Assembly: GCA_039180025.1 (NCBI GenBank)
Contig: JBCDDZ010000028.1
Span: 1-36,888 of the forward strand
DNA: 36,888 nt
Direction of reading: 5' to 3'
From: Algisphaera sp039180025
GTDB taxonomy: Bacteria > Planctomycetota > Phycisphaerae > Phycisphaerales > Phycisphaeraceae
Of the stretch, positions 1 to 7,738 are shown piece after piece. The notes beneath the pieces were generated by a model that saw only the letters and a program-made list of their open reading frames with translations, was not told the origin of the DNA and ran no database searches. Made by a program: the position numbers and the translations under genes. Every line of letters begins with the position of its first letter. Position 1 is the stretch's first letter.

Positions 1-53
1 CCGTTCTTGGCGGGGGAAGCCTCGGCGGGGCCGGGGGTGGGGGGGGTGGACAT
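1..53 (-). CDS. 5' end of an unknown protein, cut by the window edge
   Basis: A minus-strand ATG at 53 opens a frame that runs off the left edge and reads MSTPPTPGPAEASPAKN. A GGGAG element lies about 8-10 bases upstream of the ATG. The visible stretch is Pro/Ala/Thr-rich, as in disordered N-termini, and no family can be assigned. It diverges from asnB, with about 220 bases between the two starts. The call rests on the start context only, so it could be spurious. Confidence 0.4.
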   Translation of the reverse strand, partial: MSTPPTPGPAEASPAKN

Positions 54-137
54 GACGTTTTTCTCCCGAGGGTGGGGGCCGGCGGCGGAACGGGGTCTGG
101 ATCAGGGGCGATGCAGAAGCGGCCGGTTTTACCCACC

Positions 138-193
138 TTGACTAACCGGACTATCGGGAGGATTTTGACGGCACTTCACCGCGCGCCGGTGAA
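138..193 (+). promoter_or_regulatory. candidate promoter and dyad ahead of asnB
   Basis: TTGACT (138-143) and GATTTT (161-166) are separated by 17 bases, a good -35 and a poor -10 for a sigma70-type promoter. Just downstream a perfect dyad TTCACCG (175-181), loop CGCGC, CGGTGAA (187-193) covers the expected transcription start. It could be an operator or a 5' mRNA hairpin. Only the dyad is certain; the promoter is a weak match. Confidence 0.3.
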
Positions 194-273
194 AGATGCA
201 CGGTGGTGCGGTTTGGGCGGATCGTGACGCCGGGCGGGGAAGGGGACGGGGGAATCTGCGATACTGCCTGTCT

Positions 274-2163
274 ATGTGCGGATTGTTCGCGATGTTTGGT
301 GAGGCGTTTGCGGAGGACTTCCGGGCGGGGTTGGCCGCGCTGCGGTCGCGTGGGCCGGACGAGGAGGGGCGGTGGGAAGAAGCGGGGGTGTGCCTGGGGC
401 ATCGGCGGCTATCGGTGATCGACCTGGCCTCGGGGCAGCAGCCGATGACCCTGGCGGCGGGCCATCCGGCACACGAGCGGTACCGGGTGGTTTACAACGG
501 GGAGATCTACAACTTTAAAGAGTTGCGAGAGGAGTTGGTCGAGCACGGCCACAGGTTCGAGACGCAGAGCGACACGGAGGTGCTGCTGGCGGGGTACGTG
601 GAGTGGGGCGAAGCGGTACTGCCACGGCTGGACGGGATGTTTGGTTTTGTGGTGTACGACCGGGCGGAGCGGAAGGTGTTCGCGGCGCGGGACCGGTTCG
701 GGATCAAGCCGCTTTTTTATTCGGAAGCCGGGGGAGGCCTGACCGTATCGTCGACGGTGGAGCCGTTCTTCAGGCTCCGCGGATTTCCACGGGAACTGGA
801 CTACGCCGCGATCGGCGAATTCTTGGCGTGCCAGTCGATCGGGTCGCCCCGGTCCGTATTACGGTCGATACGGTCGCTGCCCCCGGGGTGCTGCTTGCGC
901 TGGTCGGCGGCGGGCGGGGCGGCGGAGGTGTCGCGGTACTGGGAACTGCTCGGCCCTTCCGAGCCGGTCGAACAGCCGAGCCTCGAAGCGTTCGTGGAAT
1001 CCACGGATACGGCAATGCGAGAAAGCGTGCGTCGTCAATTGGTCGCGGACGTTCCGTTGGGCGCGTTCTTATCCGGCGGGATCGATTCGTCCCTGATGGT
1101 GCACTACATGAGCGAAGCGGGGGGGGGACCGACGGGACGCACGGTTTCGGGAGGAGGCGGAATCAAGACGTTTAGTGTGCGGTTCCCCTTCGGCAAGGGC
1201 TACGACGAGTCGGGGCCGGCCGCGGCGGTCGCGCGGCAGTACGGGTGCGAGCACCACGTGCTCGACGCGGGCGAAGTGAGCGGGGAGGTGCTGCGGGCGA
1301 GCGTGGCGGGGCTGGACCAGCCGATGGCCGACCCGGCGTACCTGCCGACGCTAATGCTCGCCGAGTTGACTCGGGGGTCGGTCACGGTGGCGGTGAGCGG
1401 CGACGGCGGCGACGAGATGTTCGGCGGGTACGGGCGGTATACGTTGACAGAGGACCGGTATCCGGATTCGCCCGGGCGGCGGGCGGTGCGGGGGCTGGTG
1501 CGGGGGCGGTTGCTGCCGCGGGCGATGTCGCGTCGGGGGCTGGCCGGCCGGGAACGCATGCTGTGGGACCGGGTGAAACTCGGGTCGTTCCCGGGAACGC
1601 GGAAAGATCTGGGCTCGCTGCTCCGGGCCGACGCGATGCGTCAGGTTGTCGCGGCCGGTGGGGTGATGGAGACGTGGCGGGCAATGCTGGCCCGCTTCGC
1701 GGAAGATGGGGTAGTGGGGAGCGATGCGCTGATGCGGGCGGACGTATGGACCTATCTGTCGGAGAACTGTCTGGTGAAGACAGACCGGGCGTCGATGGCG
1801 CACGGTTTGGAAGTGCGGGTGCCGATGCTGGGCAACCCGGTGGCGGAGGCGGCGCTCCCGGTACACGCCTCGGTGAAGATGGCGGGGACGGGCAAGGCGG
1901 CGCTGGTGGCCCTGGCGAAGCGTTACTTGCCGCCGGAAGTCTGGGACCGCCCCAAGCACGGCTTCAGTGTGCCACTGCGGGGGTATTTCGGGGGGGCGTG
2001 GCGCGAGGTCTGTGAGGACTGGATGGCAAGGTGCGGCGAGCTTGCGCCGTTTTTAGACGCGCGGGCCGTGGAGCGGCGCTGGCGCGGGGGAGGCGATGCG
2101 CGGACGCTTTATACCCTTATTGTTCTGCTGGGGTGGCTCGATTCGCACGACGTGAGCTGTTAA
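274..2163 (+). CDS. asnB: asparagine synthetase, glutamine-hydrolysing
   Basis: Converts aspartate, glutamine and ATP to asparagine, glutamate, AMP and PPi in the cytoplasm. The start at 274 is chosen because it gives Met-Cys-Gly, and Cys2 becomes the N-terminal nucleophile of the class II glutaminase domain after Met removal; an upstream in-frame ATG at 196 would bury it. Glutaminase motifs are RGPDEEG (26-32) and YNGEIYN (74-80). The synthetase domain has the PP-loop SGGIDSS (267-273) and SGDGGDE (375-381). At 629 residues it is typical of the bacterial AsnB family. A Gly-rich insert (about 283-297) between the PP-loop and the KTFSV strand is longer than usual. It stands alone; members of this family also amidate sugars or peptides, so the substrate is inferred from overall resemblance. 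Confidence 0.93.
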   Translation: MCGLFAMFGEAFAEDFRAGLAALRSRGPDEEGRWEEAGVCLGHRRLSVIDLASGQQPMTLAAGHPAHERYRVVYNGEIYNFKELREELVEHGHRFETQSDTEVLLAGYVEWGEAVLPRLDGMFGFVVYDRAERKVFAARDRFGIKPLFYSEAGGGLTVSSTVEPFFRLRGFPRELDYAAIGEFLACQSIGSPRSVLRSIRSLPPGCCLRWSAAGGAAEVSRYWELLGPSEPVEQPSLEAFVESTDTAMRESVRRQLVADVPLGAFLSGGIDSSLMVHYMSEAGGGPTGRTVSGGGGIKTFSVRFPFGKGYDESGPAAAVARQYGCEHHVLDAGEVSGEVLRASVAGLDQPMADPAYLPTLMLAELTRGSVTVAVSGDGGDEMFGGYGRYTLTEDRYPDSPGRRAVRGLVRGRLLPRAMSRRGLAGRERMLWDRVKLGSFPGTRKDLGSLLRADAMRQVVAAGGVMETWRAMLARFAEDGVVGSDALMRADVWTYLSENCLVKTDRASMAHGLEVRVPMLGNPVAEAALPVHASVKMAGTGKAALVALAKRYLPPEVWDRPKHGFSVPLRGYFGGAWREVCEDWMARCGELAPFLDARAVERRWRGGGDARTLYTLIVLLGWLDSHDVSC

Positions 2164-2181
2164 GACTCGCCTGCTTTGGGG

Positions 2182-2205
2182 GCCCGTCGAAGATGTCGGA
2201 CGGGC
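2182..2205 (+). terminator. hairpin after asnB, possible terminator
   Basis: GCCCGTC (2182-2188) pairs perfectly with GACGGGC (2199-2205) 19 bases after the asnB stop. No T-run follows, so it is at best a weak or factor-assisted terminator. Confidence 0.3.
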
Positions 2206-2283
2206 GGTGTTCGCGTTAAGTGGGACGCTTATCAGCCGTGCTTACGCGGTACGGGTCGGCAGGCGGGAGCCCGATAGCGATAT

Positions 2284-2309
2284 GAAAAAGACCCGCACAA
2301 AAGTGCGGG
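2284..2309 (-). terminator. intrinsic terminator of dnaK
   Basis: Read on the minus strand, CCCGCAC-TTTT-GTGCGGG is followed by TCTTTTT. It lies about 57 bases past the dnaK stop and is a textbook rho-independent terminator. Confidence 0.85.
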
Positions 2310-2366
2310 CCTTGCGGGAAATGGGTTGGCTTATGGTCAGGGGCCGCGGCCGCAACGTTGTTGGGG

Positions 2367-4271
2367 TTAGTCCTTGACCTCGTACTCGGCGTCGATCACG
2401 TCTTCCTGGTCTGCACTGCCTTCCGAGGCTGGTTCGGCGGCGGCGTTGGCACCGGCCGCGGACTGCTCGGCGGCGGTGGCTTCGTAGACCGCTTTGCCGA
2501 GTTCCATGCTCTCGGTGTTGAGGTTCTCGAGGGCTTTCTTGATCGCGTCGGCGTCGTCTTCTTTGAGCTTCTCTTCGACGTTGGAGACGGCGGACTCGAT
2601 CTTGCCACGGACCTCGGGGTCGAGTTTTTCGCCGTGTTCTTCGAGCTGCTTGTTGGTCTGGTGGACCACCGCTTCGGCCTGGTTCTTCAGGTCGACCAGC
2701 TCGCGTTTCTTCTTGTCCGACTCGGCGTTGGCCTCGGCGTCGGCCTTCATCTTCTCGATCTCGGATTCGGACAGGCCGGAGGAACCCTTGATCTCGATGT
2801 TCTGGGTCTTACCGGTGCCCTTGTCGGTCGCGACCACGTTGAGGATGCCGTTGGCGTCCAGGGCAAACTCCACCTCGATCTGCGGCATGCCACGCGGGGC
2901 GGGGGGGATGTCCGCGAGATTGAATCGGCCGAGCGTCCGGTTGTCGTTGGCAAACTCGCGCTCGCCCTGCAGGACGTGGATGGTGACCTCGGTCTGGTTG
3001 TCGGACGCGGTGGAGAACGTTTCTTTTTTGCTCGTCGGGACGGTGGTGTTTTTCTCGATGAGCTTGGTCATCACGCCGCCCATGGTTTCGATACCCAGGG
3101 ATAACGGCGTGACATCGAGCAGCAGGACGTCTTTCACGTCCCCCTGAAGCACACCGCCCTGAATCGCCGCGCCCAGCGCCACCACTTCGTCGGGGTTGAT
3201 CGAGCGGTTGGGCTCTTTGCCGAAGATATCTTCCGCGAGCTGCTGGACCTTGGGGATACGGGTCGAGCCGCCGACGAGGACCACCTCGTCGATTTCTCCC
3301 GGGGCGAGCCCCGCATCTTTCAGGGCGGTGAGGCATGGGGTGCGGAGTCGTTCGAAGAGCCCGTCACAGATCTGCTCAAACTTCGTGCGTGTGATCGAGA
3401 TCATCAGGTGCTTGGGGCCTTCGTTCGTGGCGGTGATGAACGGCAGGTTGACGGTGGTTTCCTGGGCGTTGGACGGCTCCATCTTGGCTTTCTCGGCGGC
3501 CTCTTTGAGGCGCTGAAGGGCCATGGCGTCGTTGCGCAGATCGATGCCATCGGATTTCTTGAATTCGTCCGCGAGGAAGTCGATGAGCTTCTGGTCCCAG
3601 TCGTCGCCGCCGAGGTGGCCGTCGCCGTTGGTGGCGAGGACCTCGAAGACCCCATCGCCGACGTCGAGGATCGACACGTCGAACGTACCGCCGCCCAGGT
3701 CGAACACGGCGATCTTCTCGTTGGTTTTCTTATCGAGGCCGTAGGCCAGCGCGGCGGCGGTCGGCTCATTGATAATCCGCTCGACTTCGAGGCCGGCGAT
3801 CTGCCCGGCTTCTTTGGTCGCCTGCCGCTGCGAGTCGTTGAAGTAGGCCGGGACGGTGATGACCGCCTTGGTCACGCTTTCGCCGAGGTAGTCCTCCGCG
3901 GTTTTCTTAAGGTTCTGGAGCACCATCGCGGAGATTTCCTGCGGGGTGTATTCCTTGCCCTTGGCTTTGACTTTGACCAGTTCGTCGGCCCCGCCGGTGA
4001 CTTCGTAGGGGACCATCTTCTGTTCGCTTTGGACTTCGCTGTGGCGACGACCCATGAAACGCTTGATCGAGAAGACGGTGCCGGTGGGGTTGGTGATCTG
4101 CTGCTGGCGAGCCGGCTGGCCGACGAGCCGTTCGTCTTTGTCGGTGAACGCGACGATCGAGGGGGTGGTCCGGTTGCCCGAGCTGTTGATGAGCACCTTG
4201 GGGCTGCCGGCTTCCATCACGGCGACCACGGAGTTGGTGGTGCCCAAATCGATACCGATGGTTTTGGACAT
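2367..4271 (-). CDS. dnaK: chaperone DnaK (Hsp70)
   Basis: ATP-dependent cytoplasmic chaperone working with DnaJ and GrpE. The 634-residue product has the expected Hsp70 layout: phosphate loop 1 GIDLGTTNS (6-14), DLGGGTFD (191-198), the VLVGGSTRIP adenosine-contacting stretch, a DVTPLSLGIE linker region, the beta substrate-binding domain and a helical lid. The C-terminus is Ala/Glu-rich and ends in EVKD, close to the EEVKD tail of Escherichia coli. An AAGGA element 6-7 bases before the ATG supports the start. It is monocistronic here: no grpE, dnaJ or hrcA lies beside it, and a terminator follows. It diverges from the HU-like gene. Confidence 0.98.
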   Translation of the reverse strand: MSKTIGIDLGTTNSVVAVMEAGSPKVLINSSGNRTTPSIVAFTDKDERLVGQPARQQQITNPTGTVFSIKRFMGRRHSEVQSEQKMVPYEVTGGADELVKVKAKGKEYTPQEISAMVLQNLKKTAEDYLGESVTKAVITVPAYFNDSQRQATKEAGQIAGLEVERIINEPTAAALAYGLDKKTNEKIAVFDLGGGTFDVSILDVGDGVFEVLATNGDGHLGGDDWDQKLIDFLADEFKKSDGIDLRNDAMALQRLKEAAEKAKMEPSNAQETTVNLPFITATNEGPKHLMISITRTKFEQICDGLFERLRTPCLTALKDAGLAPGEIDEVVLVGGSTRIPKVQQLAEDIFGKEPNRSINPDEVVALGAAIQGGVLQGDVKDVLLLDVTPLSLGIETMGGVMTKLIEKNTTVPTSKKETFSTASDNQTEVTIHVLQGEREFANDNRTLGRFNLADIPPAPRGMPQIEVEFALDANGILNVVATDKGTGKTQNIEIKGSSGLSESEIEKMKADAEANAESDKKKRELVDLKNQAEAVVHQTNKQLEEHGEKLDPEVRGKIESAVSNVEEKLKEDDADAIKKALENLNTESMELGKAVYEATAAEQSAAGANAAAEPASEGSADQEDVIDAEYEVKD

Positions 4272-4645
4272 GGGGTTTCCTTAGTTGAGAGAAGTCTGGT
4301 TGGATTGAAGCGGACGCAGCCGATGCCGACGCCTGCCGAGTAAACAATTCATATGGGGCAAAGCCGATGCCATCGAAAGCGGGTTTGCGCGGGTTTGCGT
4401 TCGGTTCTGGAGGCCGTGGTCTGCCAGAGCACCGCGGACGGGGGGCGGGTTGCTGCCAAATTGACAACCGAGAATCTTCTGGAAAAACAAGGGAGACTTG
4501 ACGACGGTGAAAGAAAAGTGCAGTATTTTGTAGTGGATTCCGATCTACGGGTACCCGATGCCGCGAACGGCATTGCTCCGGATCCCTTGTCACGGATGAT
4601 TCCCGACCCCGCCCGTAGCCCCACCCCCCCTGCTAGGAGAGCACC
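4272..4645. other. divergent regulatory region between dnaK and the HU-like gene
   Basis: This 374-base gap holds no credible gene. It contains the dnaK promoter candidate (4351-4379), a perfect 10-bp tandem duplication GCGGGTTTGC at 4379-4398, a perfect TTGACA at 4461-4466 without a good -10 partner, and TTGACG (4498-4503) with a weak CAGTAT 17 bases later (4521-4526) that could serve the HU-like gene. I see no CIRCE element. Confidence 0.6.
4351..4379 (-). promoter_or_regulatory. candidate heat-shock (sigma32-like) promoter of dnaK
   Basis: On the minus strand CTTTCGA (4379-4373), 14 bases, then CCCCATAT (4358-4351). The second box fits the sigma32 -10 consensus CCCCATnT exactly; the first fits CTTGAAA at 4 of 7 positions. 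It would give a leader of roughly 70 bases before dnaK. The match is visible; use of an RpoH-type factor in this organism is inference. Confidence 0.4.
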
Positions 4646-4984
4646 ATGGCTAAGAAAAAAGTTGTCAAAAAAGCGGTGGCCAAGAAGCCGCCGACCAAGA
4701 GCGAAGTGTACGCCGCCGTCGCCGAGGCCACCGACCTGCCCAAGAAAAAAGTCGCCGAGGTCTTCGACGCGATGAGCGACGTGATGGCCAAGAGCCTGAA
4801 GAAAAACGGCGTATTCAGCCTCGTCGGGCTGGCCAAGATGACCGTCATCAAGAAGCCCGCGGTCAAAGGCGGCAAGCTGGTCCGCAACCCGTTCAACGGC
4901 GAGATGGTGCCCCAGAAGCCCAAGCCCGCGAGCAAAAACGTTCGTATCCGCCCGATGAAAGCGCTCAAGGACATGATCAACTAA
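4646..4984 (+). CDS. HU-like histone family DNA-binding protein
   Basis: Small basic nucleoid protein, 112 residues, that should bind and bend DNA as a dimer. A Lys-rich N-terminal extension of about 17 residues precedes the HU/IHF fold, which starts around PPTKSEVYAAV. The beta-arm region contains NPFNGEMVPQKPKPASKNV (about 82-100), in place of the RNPxTGE...A...P.F.pgK signature of HU; the NPFNGE core is still recognisable. The C-terminus returns to helix (MKALKDMIN). The start is fixed by AGGAGA (4635-4640) 5 bases before ATG. The Lys-rich tail plus arm variant marks it as a diverged HU paralogue rather than canonical hupB. It is monocistronic, with a terminator at 5032-5067. Confidence 0.9.
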   Translation: MAKKKVVKKAVAKKPPTKSEVYAAVAEATDLPKKKVAEVFDAMSDVMAKSLKKNGVFSLVGLAKMTVIKKPAVKGGKLVRNPFNGEMVPQKPKPASKNVRIRPMKALKDMIN

Positions 4985-5031
4985 CCCAGGAGTTGATCAA
5001 CCTCCCCCTTAATCCGTGACATCATTGAAGA

Positions 5032-5067
5032 CCCCTGGCCCGCTCCGAAAGCCAGGGGTTTTCGTTT
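5032..5067 (+). terminator. intrinsic terminator of the HU-like gene
   Basis: CCCCTGGC (5032-5039) pairs with GCCAGGGG (5051-5058) around an 11-base loop, followed by TTTTCGTTT. It begins 48 bases after the stop codon. Confidence 0.85.
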
Positions 5068-5231
5068 GGCGGGGTCGGCCCAGACACCTTAAACTGAAGA
5101 CGTTATAAGCCGCAGCGGCCCTTACGAACAACGGTAAGCGATTTTAGTCGGGCGTGGCCTTGCCGTCACCCTCAAACGCGGCTCGACCCACTGCACACAT
5201 GGCCGGATGTTGGGCGGGGCACCGCGTCCCA

Positions 5232-5273
5232 ATCGTAAAAACGTAGAGAGGCGGGCGTATCGCTTTTTACGAT
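5232..5273 (+). promoter_or_regulatory. perfect AT-rich inverted repeat upstream of argD
   Basis: ATCGTAAAAA (5232-5241) and TTTTTACGAT (5264-5273) are exact reverse complements with 22 bases between them. The right arm ends 34 bases before the argD ATG. It could be a two-half-site operator or an mRNA leader hairpin. It does not resemble the ARG box consensus known from proteobacteria or Bacillus. Confidence 0.5.
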
Positions 5274-5307
5274 CGCCCGGTCGCGAAACCGAAACGGTAG
5301 AAAAGCC

Positions 5308-6612
5308 ATGACCACGACGACGACCTCTGACCCCGCGCCCGTCATACCTTCCGGCCACGACTCGACCGCGTCGATCATCGGCCGGCACGACGCTCACATG
5401 TCGATCAACTACAGCCGGTTCTCGATCGCGATGGTCGAAGGCTCGGGTTCCACGCTGCGCGACGCCGACGGGAAGGAGTACCTCGATCTGTTTGCGGGGT
5501 TCGGCGCTCCGGTACTCGGGCACTGCCACCCGGACCTCGTCGAGGCGGTGACCGAGCAGGCCAAGACGCTGTGGCACGTCGGGAACCTGTTCCACACCGA
5601 GCCGCAGACCCGGGCGGCCGAAGCGATCAGCCGGCTGGGTTTCGGCGGCCGCTCGTTTTTCTGCCACGGCGGAGCGGACGCCAACGAAGCGGCGCTTAAG
5701 CTCGCGCGGCTCTACGGCAAGGCGCACCGGGGGGCGGCGGCGGGAGAGTTCGGCCGCTACAAAGTGGTCTCGTGTACGAAGAGTTTCCACGGCCGATCGT
5801 TCGCAACGATGGGCGCCACCGCAAACCCCAAAGTCCGTGAGGGCTTCGGCCCGTTTTTACCCGGGTACACCCACGTTGCCTACAACGACGTGGCCGCGGT
5901 GGAGGCGGCGGTCGACGCGGAGACGGTGGCCGTGATCGTCGAGCCGATCCAAGGCGAGGGCGGTGTCCACGTGCCCGACGCGGGGTATCTCAAGGCGCTG
6001 CGGCGGCTGTGCGACGCGCACGACTTGCTGCTGATTTGCGACGAGGTGTGGACCGGCTGCGGCCGAACCGGCCGGGTGTTCGCACACCAGCATTGGTTCG
6101 AGCCAGGCGAGAAAGGACCGGACATCATGACGCTGGGCAAAGGGGTGGGCGGCGGCCTGGCCGTGGGGGTGATGTGTGCCCGGCCGGAGGTGGCCGAGCT
6201 TTACAACGCCAAGACGCAGGGCGGCGTGAAGCACGCGACCACGCTGGGCGGCAACCTGTTGTCGATGGCGGTTACCGCCAAGCTGTTCGAAGTGATCGAG
6301 CGGGACGGCCTGGCCCCGCACGCCGCGGCGGTGGGCGAATCCGCGATGGCTCGGCTTAAAAAATTCGCGCGGACGTGCCCGGCCATCAAGGACGTCCGGG
6401 GGCGGGGGCTTTTCATCGGCGTGGAACTGGACCCGTCGGCAGAAGGGGCGTGGTTCGACAGCGCCGCGCAGGTCGCGACGGGGTGTATGGACCGCGGCCT
6501 ATTGGTGAACGCCACGCAGGGCGAAGTGCTGCGGCTGGCCCCGCCGATCACCATCACCGCCGAGACGATGACGCTCGGGCTCGGCCGGCTCGAAGAGGTC
6601 ATCGCCGGATGA
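5308..6612 (+). CDS. argD: class III aminotransferase, acetylornithine aminotransferase-like
   Basis: PLP-dependent fold-type I enzyme of 434 residues, probably transferring the amino group between N-acetylornithine and 2-oxoglutarate in arginine synthesis. Visible landmarks are GADANEAA (122-129), SFHGRS (159-164), EPIQGEGGV (212-220), the PLP-pyridine Asp in DEVWTGCGRTG (245-255), and the Schiff-base lysine K278 in TLGKGVGGG. The motif DEVWTG instead of DEVQTG, and TLGKG instead of T.AKG, are mild departures from E. coli ArgD. ATG 5308 gives a 30-residue polar leader before the conserved core; ATG 5398 is an alternative start. The stop overlaps the lipoprotein start (ATGA), so the two are translationally coupled. 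Class III enzymes vary in substrate (ornithine, GABA, succinylornithine), so the exact reaction is not certain. Confidence 0.82.
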   Translation: MTTTTTSDPAPVIPSGHDSTASIIGRHDAHMSINYSRFSIAMVEGSGSTLRDADGKEYLDLFAGFGAPVLGHCHPDLVEAVTEQAKTLWHVGNLFHTEPQTRAAEAISRLGFGGRSFFCHGGADANEAALKLARLYGKAHRGAAAGEFGRYKVVSCTKSFHGRSFATMGATANPKVREGFGPFLPGYTHVAYNDVAAVEAAVDAETVAVIVEPIQGEGGVHVPDAGYLKALRRLCDAHDLLLICDEVWTGCGRTGRVFAHQHWFEPGEKGPDIMTLGKGVGGGLAVGVMCARPEVAELYNAKTQGGVKHATTLGGNLLSMAVTAKLFEVIERDGLAPHAAAVGESAMARLKKFARTCPAIKDVRGRGLFIGVELDPSAEGAWFDSAAQVATGCMDRGLLVNATQGEVLRLAPPITITAETMTLGLGRLEEVIAG

Positions 6613-7598
6613 CGAAGCCCGCGACGCTCAGGTACCGCCGGGGGCGGATCGCTCTGTGCTGCGTAGCGGCGGGGCTGCTGGCGGGATGCGTGTCGCCCGA
6701 CCCGGTGGACGAGGACGCGGGGTATAGGATCGAACGCCGGAGCACGCCGCCCGAGGTCGCCCAGGCCCAGGCGGCCGAGCGGGTGGCGGTGCGCTGGGTG
6801 ATGCGGCGGTCGCTGGTGCCGCTGAGCCGGCCGCTGGAGCAGGCGTGGGCGCTGGCCGACGAGGGGGTGCTCCCCCCGGTGAGTCAGGCGGTGTGGAACG
6901 CGAACGGGCTGCGCGTGGGCGTGCTGTCGGCTTCATCGGCCCGAGCGTTCGGGGCCGCGCTGGGGGAGACGGCGGAAAGCGTGGACGGTCAGTTGGTGGT
7001 CGCGGATTGGCCGGAGCTCCTGCGGCGGTCGCCGCCGCTGGGGGCCGAGTTCGTGGCGGACCTGACCGTGCCCCCGGGGGAGGAACGGCGGGTCCCGCTC
7101 ACTGGCGGCCGGCTGCAGCTGCTGGTCGAGTCGCGGGCCCTGGGCAATGGCACCGCCGAGCTCACGCTGATCCCCCAACACGCCAGGCCGCGCGCGTCGA
7201 TCGTCCCCCGGACCGCTCGGGAGAAGCTGCTCGACGGCCGGGTCTTCGACGAGCTGGCGGTGACCCTCACCGTGTCCGAGCGTCAGGGCGTGCTCGTGGG
7301 TTTGTTCCTCCCGCTCGAAGAACGACCCCCGGAACCCGACCCCGACAACCCCCCGGAAGACACCCCTCAAGGCTCTTCGCAAAACGCCCCGCAGGCGCTA
7401 AATGTCCAAGAGACGCCCGGCGGCAGCGATCGCCCTGCTTCTGCGGAACCGAGCGAGCCGGCAGAAAAGCCCGAGCCCGCGGAAACCGATCGCGAGGCGT
7501 TGCCCGCGCTCACCCTCGGCCGGGGGCTGCTGACCACAGGAGTCGGGCCGCGGCATTTCCAGGTGCTGTTGTTGATACGACCCACGGGTCTGCCTTAA
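6609..7598 (+). CDS. uncharacterised lipoprotein coupled to argD
   Basis: A 329-residue protein with a basic N-terminus (RYRRGR), a hydrophobic segment and a lipobox LLAGC with Cys27 as the lipidation site, so it should be anchored to a membrane facing the periplasm. The start ATG at 6609 overlaps the argD stop as ATGA. After the signal come about 220 residues of mixed alpha/beta character that I cannot assign, then a Pro/Glu/Ser-rich low-complexity stretch (about 240-300) and a short hydrophobic end (HFQVLLLI). No catalytic motif is seen. The coupling with an amino-acid biosynthesis gene is unexplained; it may only reflect compact gene packing. Confidence 0.8.
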   Translation: MTKPATLRYRRGRIALCCVAAGLLAGCVSPDPVDEDAGYRIERRSTPPEVAQAQAAERVAVRWVMRRSLVPLSRPLEQAWALADEGVLPPVSQAVWNANGLRVGVLSASSARAFGAALGETAESVDGQLVVADWPELLRRSPPLGAEFVADLTVPPGEERRVPLTGGRLQLLVESRALGNGTAELTLIPQHARPRASIVPRTAREKLLDGRVFDELAVTLTVSERQGVLVGLFLPLEERPPEPDPDNPPEDTPQGSSQNAPQALNVQETPGGSDRPASAEPSEPAEKPEPAETDREALPALTLGRGLLTTGVGPRHFQVLLLIRPTGLP

Positions 7599-7738
7599 AA
7601 CGTTGTGCGGTTATTCGGCTGGTCGTGCGAACGCACCGCCGTGGGATGGTGCCCGTTCAAGGCGATCCCGAAACGCGGGTCACGGATTCCAGGCACGCCA
7701 GCCCACCGCGTGCTCAAAACATCCCGACGGCGGTGTTC

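Noticed and set aside
196..273. Upstream start for asnB
   Set aside because: It would place 26 residues before the catalytic Cys, which must be N-terminal after Met removal.
2358..3104. Long open frame on the plus strand inside dnaK, with others at 3408-4343
   Set aside because: They are antisense to dnaK, show Gly/Val/Leu-rich shadow composition from high-GC codon bias, and match no family; dnaK explains the sequence fully.
4272..4645. CIRCE element for HrcA control of dnaK
   Set aside because: No TTAGCACTC-N9-GAGTGCTAA or close variant is visible on either strand.
5232..5273. Classical ARG box upstream of argD
   Set aside because: The half-site ATCGTAAAAA and the 22-base spacing do not fit the 18-bp ArgR/AhrC palindrome.
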